NCBI GenBank assembly: GCA_963693305.1
Contig: OY855914.1
Location: 17,958,260-18,022,259 of the forward strand
DNA from: Meandrina meandrites
Taxonomy: Eukaryota; Cnidaria; Anthozoa; Scleractinia; Meandrinidae
DNA length: 64,000 nucleotides
Reading direction: 5' to 3'
Positions 41,176-50,572 of the stretch are shown here, in pieces; the first letter of the stretch is position 1; each line of letters begins with the position of its first letter. The translations under genes and the position numbers were made by a program. The notes below the pieces were generated by a model. The model was given only the letters and a program-made list of their open reading frames with translations. It did no database searches and was not told where the DNA came from.

Positions 41176-42824
41176 CGCATAAAGGTGTAAATCAAAGCCG
41201 CAACCCCGACGGCAGCAACAGCAATAGTTGCTTTGTTACTTTCGTGTGTTTCAGTGCTATTTGTATTTGGTACTGGCTCATCAGGTGTTTGCTCTTCAGT
41301 CGCGGGCCCCTTTTTTCTGTTCAGGCGTGGGCCCCTTTTCTTGCATTGCTTCCTTGTGTATCGGGTTTGAGGGGTGGCTGTTTGGTGGGTTTATCTTTGT
41401 TGGTCCTCCTGCCATCAGCTTTAGCCCTGCTTTTTATGTGCTCTTATTCACTTGGTCGTTAACCCCGAGCTTCATGCCTGGCATAGCTTGTTTGAGCTGG
41501 TTGTTGTAACCAATAACACTTCCCGAATTTATTACCATCCGCGCAGGCATCAGCCAGGCGCCCGGACACACAGCAAGGTTAAGCCTCACCCTGCCTCGTC
41601 GACAGCAAATTGGTACCTTTGAACAGACTTTGCCAGATCCGGTTGCCTTATTGAGTCTCCCACTAGCACAAGGAACTCACTTTGCGCTTCCTTTGCGCGC
41701 CCTCCTGACCCAAGTATGCTGCTTCTAACGTTCACCTGTGAACCCAAAACACAGTAAACGAACGCCTCTATCGACTGGTTTATTCGCGCCAAACCCGCCT
41801 GGGTCAGACCTTCTGCTACATTGGGATAAAACATGTCTGCCTGTCCATAGGCAGCGTCATCCGGCTCGATATAATAAATCAAGTTACCTTTTGACCCTGA
41901 ACCGCCTTCGTCAGAAAATTTATTAAACCAGGGTAACCGACTGACGTTTTAGCTCGTCCAACGTTAATGACATAGATGTAAACGCTTCCCAGGCCGTGGT
42001 TTGCGCCTCCTGTAAAACGAAAATCGCTTGACAGGTCGACTCCGAACTCATTGCATATTCTTTTGTATGAAGCGACGTCGTATTTGTTGTTAAACTGGTT
42101 AAAAAATAGGGTCGCCAGGCAAAGCGCTTATGCTTTGTATTCCTCCCATCTGAAACAATATTCGCCTGACAGTAAAATATATATGGAACTTGTAAAAAGC
42201 TCGCACATTCGGGGGCAAAGTTATAGTAGAGTTGTCATCGAAAATTTCACGACTGATACCACACCCAGTTGTCGCGCACCAGACAGCAAAATTCAGCTGC
42301 TGTGGCCAATATTTAATATTTGGGCCGGCTAGGCATGTTTTAGACTCTTTCCCTGAATGGTGGGTAAGTTTGGTTTTTTGAAATATCTCTCTGAACTTTG
42401 TTGTGAAATACTGGTCTGGTGTTACGTAAATATTCAGTTGGTTATTAATTTTTTTTTTTTTAAACTCTGTGCGGAATCGTGAAAGCCAACAGCAGGAATG
42501 GGCAAAGAGTCTCCTTTTAAACCACTTGGTGTAAGTTGTTGAGGGAACCCTTCTGATGATTGGTCAACACCCAGCGCACTTTTCATTTCCGTGCTCCAAT
42601 ATTTGCTGTCTGGACCAAAAAACGTTTATCAAATGGCCTGGCCCTGCTTTGAAATAAATTTCTGAGGTTGCTGTGTGGTCTTTGGCGAAATCGGTCTGTG
42701 GCTCAAACTTCGATTTATCGGCCTTCGGGTATTTTGCAAGAAAAGTCTTCCAAGCCTTTTTTTCTGCGACTTTGGCAGTGCTGTCAGCTTGTGGTGTCTG
42801 TAACCATTTAAGAAGCGCATCCAT
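41172..42824 (-). pseudogene. Large structural-type protein of the viral element, multiple frameshifts
   Basis: MDALLKWLQTPQAD starts at 42824, and the first frame ends near 42600 in GPGHLINVF. Scattered frames continue the same protein: YWSTEMKSALGVDQSS, NNQLNIYVTPDQYF, FRFTGGANHGLGSVYIYV, and the 98-codon piece IYYIEPDDAAYGQADMFYP...QVNVRSSILGSGGRAKEAQSEFL (41586-41882). A hydrophobic C-terminal helix ends at the stop 41172-41174. Total length is near 540 codons. At least five small indels disrupt it. Position among capsid-type genes and a terminal anchor suggest a minor capsid, penton or membrane structural protein. This is inferred from context only. Confidence 0.55.
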
Positions 42825-42840
42825 GTTTTATATTTAAAAA

Positions 42841-44612
42841 AAATATTTTCTCTAATTATAAAATGGTTTGAGAAGGAATATTAGCGATATAAAAAGTGAA
42901 CAACGACGTTTCGATGACTCCATGTCATCATTATCAAGTTAAAAATTAAAATACAAAGTTGATGCTTTATATAGTGATCGAAAATATTTAGGGTGTGAAA
43001 ATCTATTTACATAGTCAATTCAAGTAAACAGTTTGGCACGGACGGAGTCTGATTGTGTGTTGAGTTTTGGCTTTATGTTCCTGATGAAGAGCATTTCATA
43101 AAGTAAACAATCCAGCTTCGTGCGGCATTTCTTTAAAACAGTGAACTGTTTTTGTACACTGTAGCCTTGCAGCTTGTGGTCTTCTTTTAAGTGTTGACCA
43201 ATCGCAGAATATTTATGCTCAGCGATGCGTTGAAAAAGATGTCGGGATGTGAACCCGACATAATCTGCATCACACAGATTACATGCGAATTTGTAAACAA
43301 CGCAATGTTGATTTATAAGGGGAGGCTTGGCTTCTACCACTTTGAGGTCGTCCATAATTTTTCTGCTTGTAAACACTGGCTGCAGGTCACTTCCGATTTT
43401 CTTGTTGAGGTCGTTGAGATTACGGCGTAAAGCGTCAGCCGATCTCTGGTCTTTAAACGGCAAAACAATTCTGATGGGCTTGTCTTGCTGGGCTTCTTCC
43501 GGTGGTCTTGCTTGATCTCGTGTGCGGATAAAGTTGTTGATGGTTGATTCAATAAGGCGCGGAGGATACTTTAATTTAAGAAACATTGATCTTAAGGTGT
43601 TGCATTCATTGGCAAAAACATCTGGAGAAGATGAGAGACGATGAGCACGAATTAACATTGTTTTCAGGAGTGAATTCTTGTACTTGTTGTCAACGTGACT
43701 TTGATAGTGCAGTAAGAGGCCTTTGTTTGTTGCTTTTCTGTGGACGCGTGTTACTAGCCGATTTCCTGTAATTTCAATTTCCATTCCAACAAAGGGTAGC
43801 TTGTTGTTAGTTGCTGTTTCCATCGTAAAGCTGATTGAAGGGTGGGCTTCATTCAACGTTGTTAAAAGGGCTTCAGCAGATCCAAGGTCGGGTACCGTAG
43901 CTAAGGTGTCATCCACGTACCTTCTGTAGAAAGTGGGCATCTTGCCCTCGCTTTCCAGCTTCTCCTCGACTGAACACATGAAAACATTCGCCATGAGTGG
44001 ACCCAGGGGTGAACCCATTGCAACTCCATCGATTTGTTCATAAAGATGTCCGTTAAACTGGAAAAGTTGATGTTTTGTAGCAACCCTCAATAACTCAACA
44101 AGATCATCACGAGTGATGTTCAACTGATGGGTTTCGTTAAACCAGTTTCCAGCAAAGGCTTTGTTGGCTAGAATCTGGATGGTTTCTTCCAAGGGGACAC
44201 TTGTGAATAATGCCGACACATCGTACGATACAAAAATATCATTTTTGTTGAACTGAAGCTGTTGGATTTCCTGAGCAAACTCGAAGATATCAGAGATTGT
44301 GTATTTGTTGGTCGAGAAGGGCTTTAACTTCTCATCTAGCCATTTTGCTAAGGCGTAGTTGTAGGTGCCGGTCGCGGAGAGAATAGGTCTCATGGCCAGA
44401 TGCTTTTTGTGTGTCTTAGGTAATCCATAGAGATGTGCTAATCTGGTCCCTTTTGGACAGAGCAATTCAGCGATGTGTTTAGGAAGAATTCTGCGGACGA
44501 CTGAGTCGAGATGTTTTTCTTTTTCCAACAAAGGATGGTAATGTTTTGGGGGTCTACCTCTTCCTCTTGGCCTTTCCGAGTCAACCGGCTTAAATTTTGT
44601 TGCGTCATTGAT
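42841..44612 (-). mobile_element. Penelope-like retroelement
   Basis: The element's 3' side begins near 42895 with ACGTTTCGATGACTCCATG, a sequence type common at Penelope-like ends, about 70 bases from the start of the viral structural gene. The coding region runs back to about 44612, where a head-to-head second copy begins. It carries reverse transcriptase and GIY-YIG endonuclease. Confidence 0.8.
43020..44612 (-). CDS. Penelope-like reverse transcriptase with GIY-YIG endonuclease
   Basis: The frame is open from the head-to-head junction (INDATKFKPVDSERPRGRGR) to the stop at 43020, about 530 codons. Reverse transcriptase blocks are HLYGLPKTHK, MRPILSATGTYNYALAKWLDEKL, FVSYDVSALFTSVPL (motif A), DGVAMGSPLGPLMANVFM (motif B) and RRYVDDTLA (catalytic YVDD). 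A linker (IRIVLPFKDQRSADALRRNL, VVYKFACNLC) leads to a GIY-YIG nuclease starting DADYVGFTSRHLFQR, with a late YEMLFIRNIKPKLN carrying the conserved glutamate. The protein primes reverse transcription at nicks made by its nuclease. No stop or shift is seen in the C-terminal 500 codons. The N-terminus is cut at the junction, so the copy is 5' incomplete. Confidence 0.95.
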   Translation of the reverse strand: MNDATKFKPVDSERPRGRGRPPKHYHPLLEKEKHLDSVVRRILPKHIAELLCPKGTRLAHLYGLPKTHKKHLAMRPILSATGTYNYALAKWLDEKLKPFSTNKYTISDIFEFAQEIQQLQFNKNDIFVSYDVSALFTSVPLEETIQILANKAFAGNWFNETHQLNITRDDLVELLRVATKHQLFQFNGHLYEQIDGVAMGSPLGPLMANVFMCSVEEKLESEGKMPTFYRRYVDDTLATVPDLGSAEALLTTLNEAHPSISFTMETATNNKLPFVGMEIEITGNRLVTRVHRKATNKGLLLHYQSHVDNKYKNSLLKTMLIRAHRLSSSPDVFANECNTLRSMFLKLKYPPRLIESTINNFIRTRDQARPPEEAQQDKPIRIVLPFKDQRSADALRRNLNDLNKKIGSDLQPVFTSRKIMDDLKVVEAKPPLINQHCVVYKFACNLCDADYVGFTSRHLFQRIAEHKYSAIGQHLKEDHKLQGYSVQKQFTVLKKCRTKLDCLLYEMLFIRNIKPKLNTQSDSVRAKLFT

Positions 44613-44614
44613 AG

Positions 44615-45012
44615 ATGCCTCGACTCAGTCGTCCGCAGAATTCTTCCTAAACACATCGCTGAATTGCTCTGTCCAAAAGGGACCAGATTAGCACATCTCT
44701 ATGGATTACCTAAGACACACATAAAGCATCTGGCCATGAGACCTATTCTCTCCGCGACCGGCACCTACAACTACGCCTTAGCACAATGGCTAGATGAGAA
44801 GTTAAAGCCCTTCTCGACCAACAAATACACAATCTCTGATATCTTCGAGTTTGCTCAGGAAATCCAACAGCTTCAGTTCAACAAAAATGATATTTTTGTA
44901 TCGTACGATGTGTCGGCATTATTCACAAGTGTCCCCTTGGAAGAAACCATCCAGATTCTAGCCAACAAAGCCTTTGCTGGAAACTGGTTTAACGAAACCC
45001 ATCAGTTGAACA
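44615..45012 (+). pseudogene. Head-to-head second copy of the Penelope-like reverse transcriptase
   Basis: From LDSVVRRILPKHIAELLCP onward the + strand repeats the minus-strand gene almost residue for residue (THIKHL versus THKKHL, ALAQWL versus ALAKWL). It runs until the gap at 45013. The two arms are separated by about 100 bases unique to the minus copy. Penelope-like elements often form partial inverted dimers, but a collapsed or misjoined assembly next to a gap is also possible. Confidence 0.8.
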
Positions 45013-45212
45013 NNNNNNNNNNNNNNNNNNNNNNNNNNNNNNNNNNNNNNNNNNNNNNNNNNNNNNNNNNNNNNNNNNNNNNNNNNNNNNNNNNNNNNNN
45101 NNNNNNNNNNNNNNNNNNNNNNNNNNNNNNNNNNNNNNNNNNNNNNNNNNNNNNNNNNNNNNNNNNNNNNNNNNNNNNNNNNNNNNNNNNNNNNNNNNNN
45201 NNNNNNNNNNNN
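45013..45212. other. Assembly gap, 200 N
   Basis: Exactly 200 N interrupt the inverted Penelope-like copy. A round gap length usually means a scaffold join of unknown size. Confidence 0.99.
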
Positions 45213-45535
45213 AACGGGGCCTATATGCTCATATACAGTGCGACCCTCCGACTTGTGTTACTTTATTACATAGTACCACCCAGAGGTAGCAAGGCTTGAC
45301 AGCCGCACAATCTTTACCAGTGTAAAACATTATAAACCCTTTCATATTTTCATTCAAATGAGCATGTCTTGTAGAATTTTCCTTTCTTAAAAGACATTAT
45401 TGCTGGATATTTGTAAATCTGTTTTAGTAGTAGTTGGTTGAGTATGGTATGACATTTTCTCATGAAAGCTAATTAGTTGAACAGGCGTCACTTTACAAAA
45501 GAATATTTAAAATTTGTAAGAGGCGCTTGCTGGAT
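45213..45535. other. Non-coding, nothing recognised
   Basis: This is sequence after the gap with no motif or frame of note. It does not visibly continue the Penelope-like gene or the viral element. Confidence 0.5.
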
Positions 45536-45700
45536 AGAGTGGGAGGCGCCGTGACCTTATGTTTAGCGTGCTGGACTCCTGATCGAACGAACCAGTTCCG
45601 CCCCTGGCCGGAGCCATTGTCGGTATTGTGATCTTGGGCGAGACACTTTACTCTCATAGTGCCCCTCTCCAGTACCCAGGTGGATAAATGGCCGAAATGG
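45536..45700 (+). mobile_element. tRNA-derived SINE
   Basis: TTTAGCGTGCTGGACTCCTGATCGAACGAACCAGTTCCGCCCC resembles a tRNA with A-box and B-box regions and a C/G-rich arm (quoted here as one motif of two parts: TTTAGCGTGCTGGAC and ACCAGTTCCGCCCC). It is followed by CTTGGGCGAGACACTTTACTC, a body sequence common in marine invertebrate SINEs. Internal RNA polymerase III promoters are degenerate, so it is probably inactive. Confidence 0.6.
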
Positions 45701-46633
45701 CCTGTATAAGTCAGTATATTTCAGGGTTGGCCAACTTTAATACCAGGATCTAATACACTTGTGGCAGGATTCCTTATATGTCAGTATTCACGTCAGTATA
45801 CATAATGTATACTGTCTGAAACAGGAGATATACTGCAGGTCATGTATACGGATGTTTACGGTAACATGTTTCCTTCTATGTCAGTTTACATGCCAGTATA
45901 CAGTTTGTATAATGACATGTGGAATGAAAATGTACTGATTCTGCAAATTTCATGGATAATGATTTTTATGCCACAATTAAATTTGTTTTCTGGTTCTTTA
46001 TGCTAGGGTTTGTGGGTACAGAAAACGTTTCAAGCATAAAAATATTTGTGCACCAACTTCACATAACCTATTATTTTGCTTTGAAACAAAAATTGACTTC
46101 AGCTTTAAAATTAAACTGGAGTCCCCTCTAATGTTAATTTGTAAACAAATAGATCTTCCTTCTCATAAACAAACACTTAACTTTATTGTGTTCACCTCTG
46201 CCATTTATTTTAACGTTCTATAAATAAAGAGTTCCACAATTTACTGCTGTGGACCATCTTAAAAACAAAATCTCAAAAGGACTATAAAAAATATTTTCCT
46301 CGTTATTGCTGGAGATCCCTGATAGTGTCGGTAAACTTTCTTGAAAACTTTCATCAGCGTGTAGCACCTATCACATAAGAAAGAAAGAAAAACAATTTAC
46401 GAAAAAAAAAAGTGAAGGAGCACTGAAATAAGTGCTGAACTAAATATACAGGCTGAGGCAATGTACCTCAAGTATTGCCCCAAAAGGTGTGGAGACTGGA
46501 AAGGAATAACCATCTTCTCCAGCAAAGTTGGCAGGGCTTTCAATAAGACCCTGTACCCGCAAGAGCTCTGACAGGTATTCTGTCATGGATCACTGGCTAA
46601 AATTACAGTACCGCTCCAAAGTAAGTTACCACC
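45701..46633. other. Non-coding, GTATAC-rich at the left
   Basis: Several GTATAC palindromes occur at 45715-45905, as they do again at about 58850-58995. No gene is recognised in the rest. Confidence 0.45.
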
Positions 46634-46728
46634 GTCTCGCGAGACGAGAATCTCGTCTCGAGAGACGAGACTCTAGTCTCGAGAGACGAGACTCTCGACT
46701 CGAGAGACGAGACTCTCGTCTCGAGAGA
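46634..46728. repeat. Palindromic 21-bp minisatellite
   Basis: About four units of 21 bases of the form CTCGAGAGACGAGACTCTCGT are repeated. Each unit contains inverted GAGACGAGA/TCTCGTCTC parts, so the whole array can fold into cruciforms. It reads as a seven-residue RLERRDS-type repeat on both strands, which produces spurious frames. Confidence 0.9.
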
Positions 46729-47779
46729 AGCTTTAAAAACTGTAAGTACGATGGCTTGATCTTCTCGCGAGATTTTAATTGCCTATTGTAAAACATAGCG
46801 AATGATACGCGAGTGAATTGAGCGCAAGGTTTGAACGCTTGCGACAAGTTGCCCGACTGTTTAGCCGATCATTAGAAACTTGTGAATTACATGAACACTC
46901 GCTTAGCCTTAAATTCGTCTTAAAACTCTTTGATAGCTTTTTATTTGATTTAAAAAAAGATCGGCTTTGGCCTCCACGATGTTTCAAATCGATTGGATCG
47001 AAATTCGCTTCGACTAAATAAGCTTCTGCGGAACTCGATCGATCTGTCTCTTAGCGCGTTCATACATAGTATTTCAACCCTGGAATTTCAATTCGGCAAC
47101 TTCGTAAATCTTCTAAACCTCAAGAAATGGATTTTACTCCTAAATAATACTCGCATTCATGAAATTTTCTTGATAAGTTTGGAAATCAAATGGTTAACGG
47201 CTTTCGATGTTTCAGATACGCAAGTTGAACTTGTTGGTCGATGGAAGCTTTCACGCTTCGGTAAATTTTGTTCAAGATTTGCATGCGTGTTTGACGTGCT
47301 GTCCACAAATATTCAACTTTTTATGCCAAACAAAAATTATTTCGCTTGCTTATTGTTGAAACCTTTTTATCCAGTATCAAAGGTGACTTTATTTGCGTTC
47401 GAAAGTGTTCAAAGCATTGAAACCAACCAGGGACTCAGTTGGGCCTCGCGCCGCTCATGAAAAGCAAACAATTCATGTGTTGTTGATTTCAGGGTCGGCA
47501 AGATGTCGTGGCATTTTTCTTATCAGACTTTAAAATCTAGCACGAAAGAATAAACAGGCCCGTTTCTTTTTACTGAGGATAAAACACAGGGGGCCCACAC
47601 AAATGGAGCGACTGTTGATGTTCAAAATTATAAAGGAATGTATGGGAAAACCGTAACGTTTCTATTAGAATGAACTATAGCGAGTAATATTTACATTTAT
47701 GCTCAAAATAAACGTAAACTTACCTCAATAGTTGTGCCTTGTCGTCCTTGTAGCTCAAAACGGCGAATTTTAGCGATTT
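46729..47779. other. Non-coding, one motif-free open frame
   Basis: A 155-codon + strand frame at 46993-47460 has an unusual leucine- and phenylalanine-rich composition and no recognisable domain or splice context. I do not support it as a gene. Confidence 0.4.
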
Positions 47780-47830
47780 GGAGGGTTTTTGCGATGCTGT
47801 CTACTGTTGACAGCATCGCAAAAACCCTCC
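47780..47830. other. Perfect hairpin, 22-bp arms and 7-base loop
   Basis: GGAGGGTTTTTGCGATGCTG plus TC (47780-47801) is exactly reverse-complementary to 47809-47830 across the loop TACTGTT. A perfect 22-bp arm could be a recent fold-over mutation, a terminator-like structure or a short small-RNA precursor. The loop is short for an animal microRNA. Confidence 0.85.
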
Positions 47831-47989
47831 ACTCAGCTTTTGTGAGATCTGCAGATTTAATTGGAAAATAATCGTCACATAAAATTATATGTATGGATGG
47901 CAAAGAAGTGTATATTGATAAATAAGAAAGATATTACGAAAGATGCTACTAAGATCAAATTCGCATATTTACTTTTGTAGCCGTTTTAA

Positions 47990-49275
47990 AATATTAACAA
48001 GTACTCTTTATGAGAAGCAAAACGCCGTTCACTGTTTTTCAATATCTCTTTTATTTCCAGAGATATTCAAGTTTTTAAAATTTGCAAATTGGCAGAGTAA
48101 TGACGTCATATACATGTACTCAACCGAATGCTGATTAAATACGAAGAAAGTGATATCTCAGCCAATTTGTATTGAAAGTCTCTGATTTTTTGCAGTAACA
48201 CTCCTCTAGTTTTGTTTCACAATATGAGCTTTACAACTTGGTTACCATGGCAACATACTAGGTTCCAGATCCCCTCAATGCTAAAGGCTTTTCTGGCCAA
48301 TTCTGACATTCTTTTTTAATATTTGTAAAAAAAGGCTTTACATGCGAGATCTGGCAGGCATATCAATGGATTTGGCAGAGGTCTTGCCTGGGTTTAATTT
48401 TTCCGAACAGAAAAATTTTAAAATATTAAAAACAAATTGATGGGGACTGGAAAAGAGTGAGTTGCCATGGTAACTGTGGCTGCCGCGTTCTTTGTTTTTA
48501 TTTGTATTGTTTTGTTTGCGAATTCATTACTTCGTCATTCGTATTGTTTTGTGTACTTATCGTGCTTTCGTGCTATTTATATTGTTAGGTTTTTGTGCAT
48601 AATTTCGCTTTGTTTCCTAGTTTTATTTGCGTAAGTTTTAGTTTTAATTTTCATTCTCTATCGACGTTCTGTGCCGTCCACATCGAGTTTTTCTAAGTTT
48701 ATTCATCGTCCTTTCGTTGCTCTCGTTCCCGTAGTCATACAACGTTTGTAAGTATCTTTAGTTGTTATTTTCTGTTATGCTTTTTATCTTGTCAATTTCA
48801 GTCGTTAATTTAGTATTTTTATCGTAACTTGTAATTTTGTTATTTCCTTTAGCAACCGCATTATCATCGCATTTTCATCGCTTTTTCGTCGCATTTTCGT
48901 CGTTTACCTCGTGTGGTTTTTAAATAAAGGTTTGCGTGTGTGAACAAGTTTGACTTCTACAGTAACATATTTTTATTACAACTGTAGATGTGTCATCTGT
49001 GGAACTATTAGTCTGCTAAGTTTCATTGGTCTCTGCAGAAAAATGACCGAGATAACTTAATTTTTGTACTTGACAAAAAATTGGGTTGAGTAGATGATGT
49101 CATCAGTCCCCTAATTTGCATATTTTATGATTTTTTTAAGCTAAAATATCTCAGGAACTAAAATAGATATTCAAAAACAGAAAACAGCATTTTGAATGTC
49201 TCGTTAAGTACTCTTTGAAACGCCTAAAATTCCAAGGGGTGAAAATTTGATCATAGTCGCACTTTAAGCTCGGTA
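47990..49275. mobile_element. Foldback-type element with long imperfect inverted ends, copy 1
   Basis: The left part (48020-48130, CGCCGTTCACTG...TACTCAACC) and the right part (about 49085-49270, ending GATCATAGTCGCACTTT) are inverted copies of each other over roughly 120 bases or more. Each contains an ATTTCCAGAGATAT or equivalent block and a TGACGTCAT-like site. The body from 48130 matches 60755-61140 in inverted orientation. About 480 bases at 48480-48960 are extra in this copy. No transposase is encoded. Confidence 0.55.
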
Positions 49276-49349
49276 ATGAAATGTGAAAGACAAAATATTC
49301 AACATGTCGCGAGCGTGCGACAAAGAAAGAAATCTGAGTCCCGGACAGG

Positions 49350-49436
49350 AATCAAACCCATGACCTCCCAAACGCTGGGTGGGTGCTCTATCCACTGAGC
49401 TACAAGAATGCATGGTGAGCAAGGCCATTTACTGTA
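49350..49436 (-). mobile_element. tRNA-derived SINE head
   Basis: On the minus strand TGTAGCTCAGTGGATAGAGCACC gives a tRNA-like D-arm and A box in two overlapping pieces (GTAGCTCAGTGGATAGAG and GAGCACC). GGTTTGATTCCTGTC gives the B box. The cloverleaf is imperfect and a SINE-like GGGACTCAGATTT tail follows, so it is not a working tRNA gene. Confidence 0.65.
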
Positions 49437-49589
49437 ATACTGTAGGTTCATACATGAATATTACACCCATCCTGCAATTACTGCTAGAATCGGCAGTGTC
49501 GATAGCGCCCTGTATGAGGATAAATAAAGAAAGATGGTTGCCATTTTAAGATTGGTAATGAAATGTGAAAGATGAAATATTCAACATTG

Positions 49590-49660
49590 TTTCAAGCATG
49601 GGAGGTCATGAGTTTGATTCCCGTCGGGAACTCAGATTTTTTTTCTTTCCACTGCTCACA
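49590..49660 (+). mobile_element. tRNA-derived SINE fragment (B-box half)
   Basis: GGGAGGTCATGAGTTTGATTCC followed by CGGGAACTCAGATTTTTTTTC is the 3' half of the tRNA-derived head found at 49350-49436 and 49835-49915 (shown here by its parts GGGAGGTCATGAG, TTTGATTCC and GGAACTCAGATTT). The A-box half is missing. Confidence 0.55.
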
Positions 49661-49819
49661 ACATGCCAAGTATTTCATCTTTCACATTTCATTACCAAGC
49701 TTAAAATGTACCACCTTTCTTTATTTATCATCATACAGGACGCTTTTGACACTCTGGATCCTAGAAGTATGCAGGATGCGTGTCACATACAGTATGAACT
49801 TTTCTAGTAAATGACCTTG

Positions 49820-49925
49820 CTCACCATGAGTTCTCATACCTTAGTGGATACAGCACTCGCCTGGTGTTTGGGAGGTCATCGGTTCGATTCCTGTCAAGGA
49901 CTCAGATTTTTTTTCTTTGTCCCAC
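49820..49925 (+). mobile_element. tRNA-derived SINE
   Basis: CCTTAGTGGATACAGCACTC (A-box region), GGTTCGATTCCTGTC (canonical B box) and the shared tail GGACTCAGATTTTTTT are in order on the + strand. It is the third copy of this family within 600 bases. Confidence 0.65.
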
Positions 49926-50303
49926 ACTCACAATATGTTGAATATTTCATCTTTCACAAAAGATGTAATATCAATGCTGACACTTATGCATTGTACTGTA
50001 ACCTTAAAATGAGGTGGCACTGCAAGAGATCGAAATACCTTCCCTTTCATTCCAAGATGTATTCATCATGTTTACTTGGTTTTAAGAACAATTTTACTTT
50101 CAACAAGTTCAATTGAAGCTACACCTTTTAACTCAAAGCACTACAAGTGGTGCACTGCCATAAACAATCCAACTGAAAATCAATCTATGCAGCTGTACTA
50201 AACTACTTGTAAGATGAAAGTTCAGGTTACATGTACCGGTAGGTGTGTTTAATTGAAATCAGAGCCACCATAGCAATGTTTAGTTGAATAACTGTTTATG
50301 GTG
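49926..50303. other. Non-coding, nothing recognised
   Basis: No motif-bearing frame is seen between the SINE cluster and the inverted-repeat element. Confidence 0.5.
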
Positions 50304-50572
50304 GTACCATGTATGGTTGCCGAAAAGAAGCAAAATTCGATACTAAAATATTTTCATTCGATAAAATATATTTTCATTCGATAAAATATATTTTTATTCG
50401 ATAAAATATATTTTTATTTGATAAAATATTTTTTCATTTGATAAAAATATTTTCATTCGATAAAATATATTTTTATTCAATAACGTCACGTGTCCTCTGG
50501 AGGCATGGCTACAAAGCATTGCAGCACAGTCACAAAGCCCGCCATTATTCAACTTGTAAAGTCAAAATCCTA
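50304..50572 (+). repeat. Left inverted repeat with AT-rich tandem units
   Basis: About seven imperfect units of ATTCGATAAAATATATTTTC-type sequence are followed by a unique 90-base stretch shared with the right arm. Confidence 0.75.

Larger units (their letters stand above)
27245..42840. mobile_element. Polinton/adintovirus-like endogenous viral element, decayed
   Basis: The interval holds a family B DNA polymerase with protein-primed-type features, a DDE integrase, a HerA/FtsK-like ATPase, a probable capsid protein and several small or structural proteins. This is the hallmark gene set of Polintons/Mavericks and adintoviruses, which replicate by protein-primed synthesis, integrate with a retrovirus-like integrase and may form virions. 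The polymerase lies alone on the left + arm. All other genes lie on the minus strand except 39778-41175. Neither terminal inverted repeat could be found: the right side runs into a Penelope-like element and an assembly gap. No adenovirus-type protease is seen. Frameshifts, stops and an inserted transposon show that the copy is not autonomous as assembled. Confidence 0.8.

Noticed and set aside
46993..47460. 155-codon + strand frame
   Set aside because: Long enough to notice, but its composition is leucine/phenylalanine-rich and AT-driven, and it has no recognisable motif, signal or neighbouring exon.
49350..49436. Possible tRNA gene on the minus strand
   Set aside because: A and B boxes are present but stems do not pair properly, and two further degenerate copies with the same tail lie within 600 bases. 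It is a SINE head.
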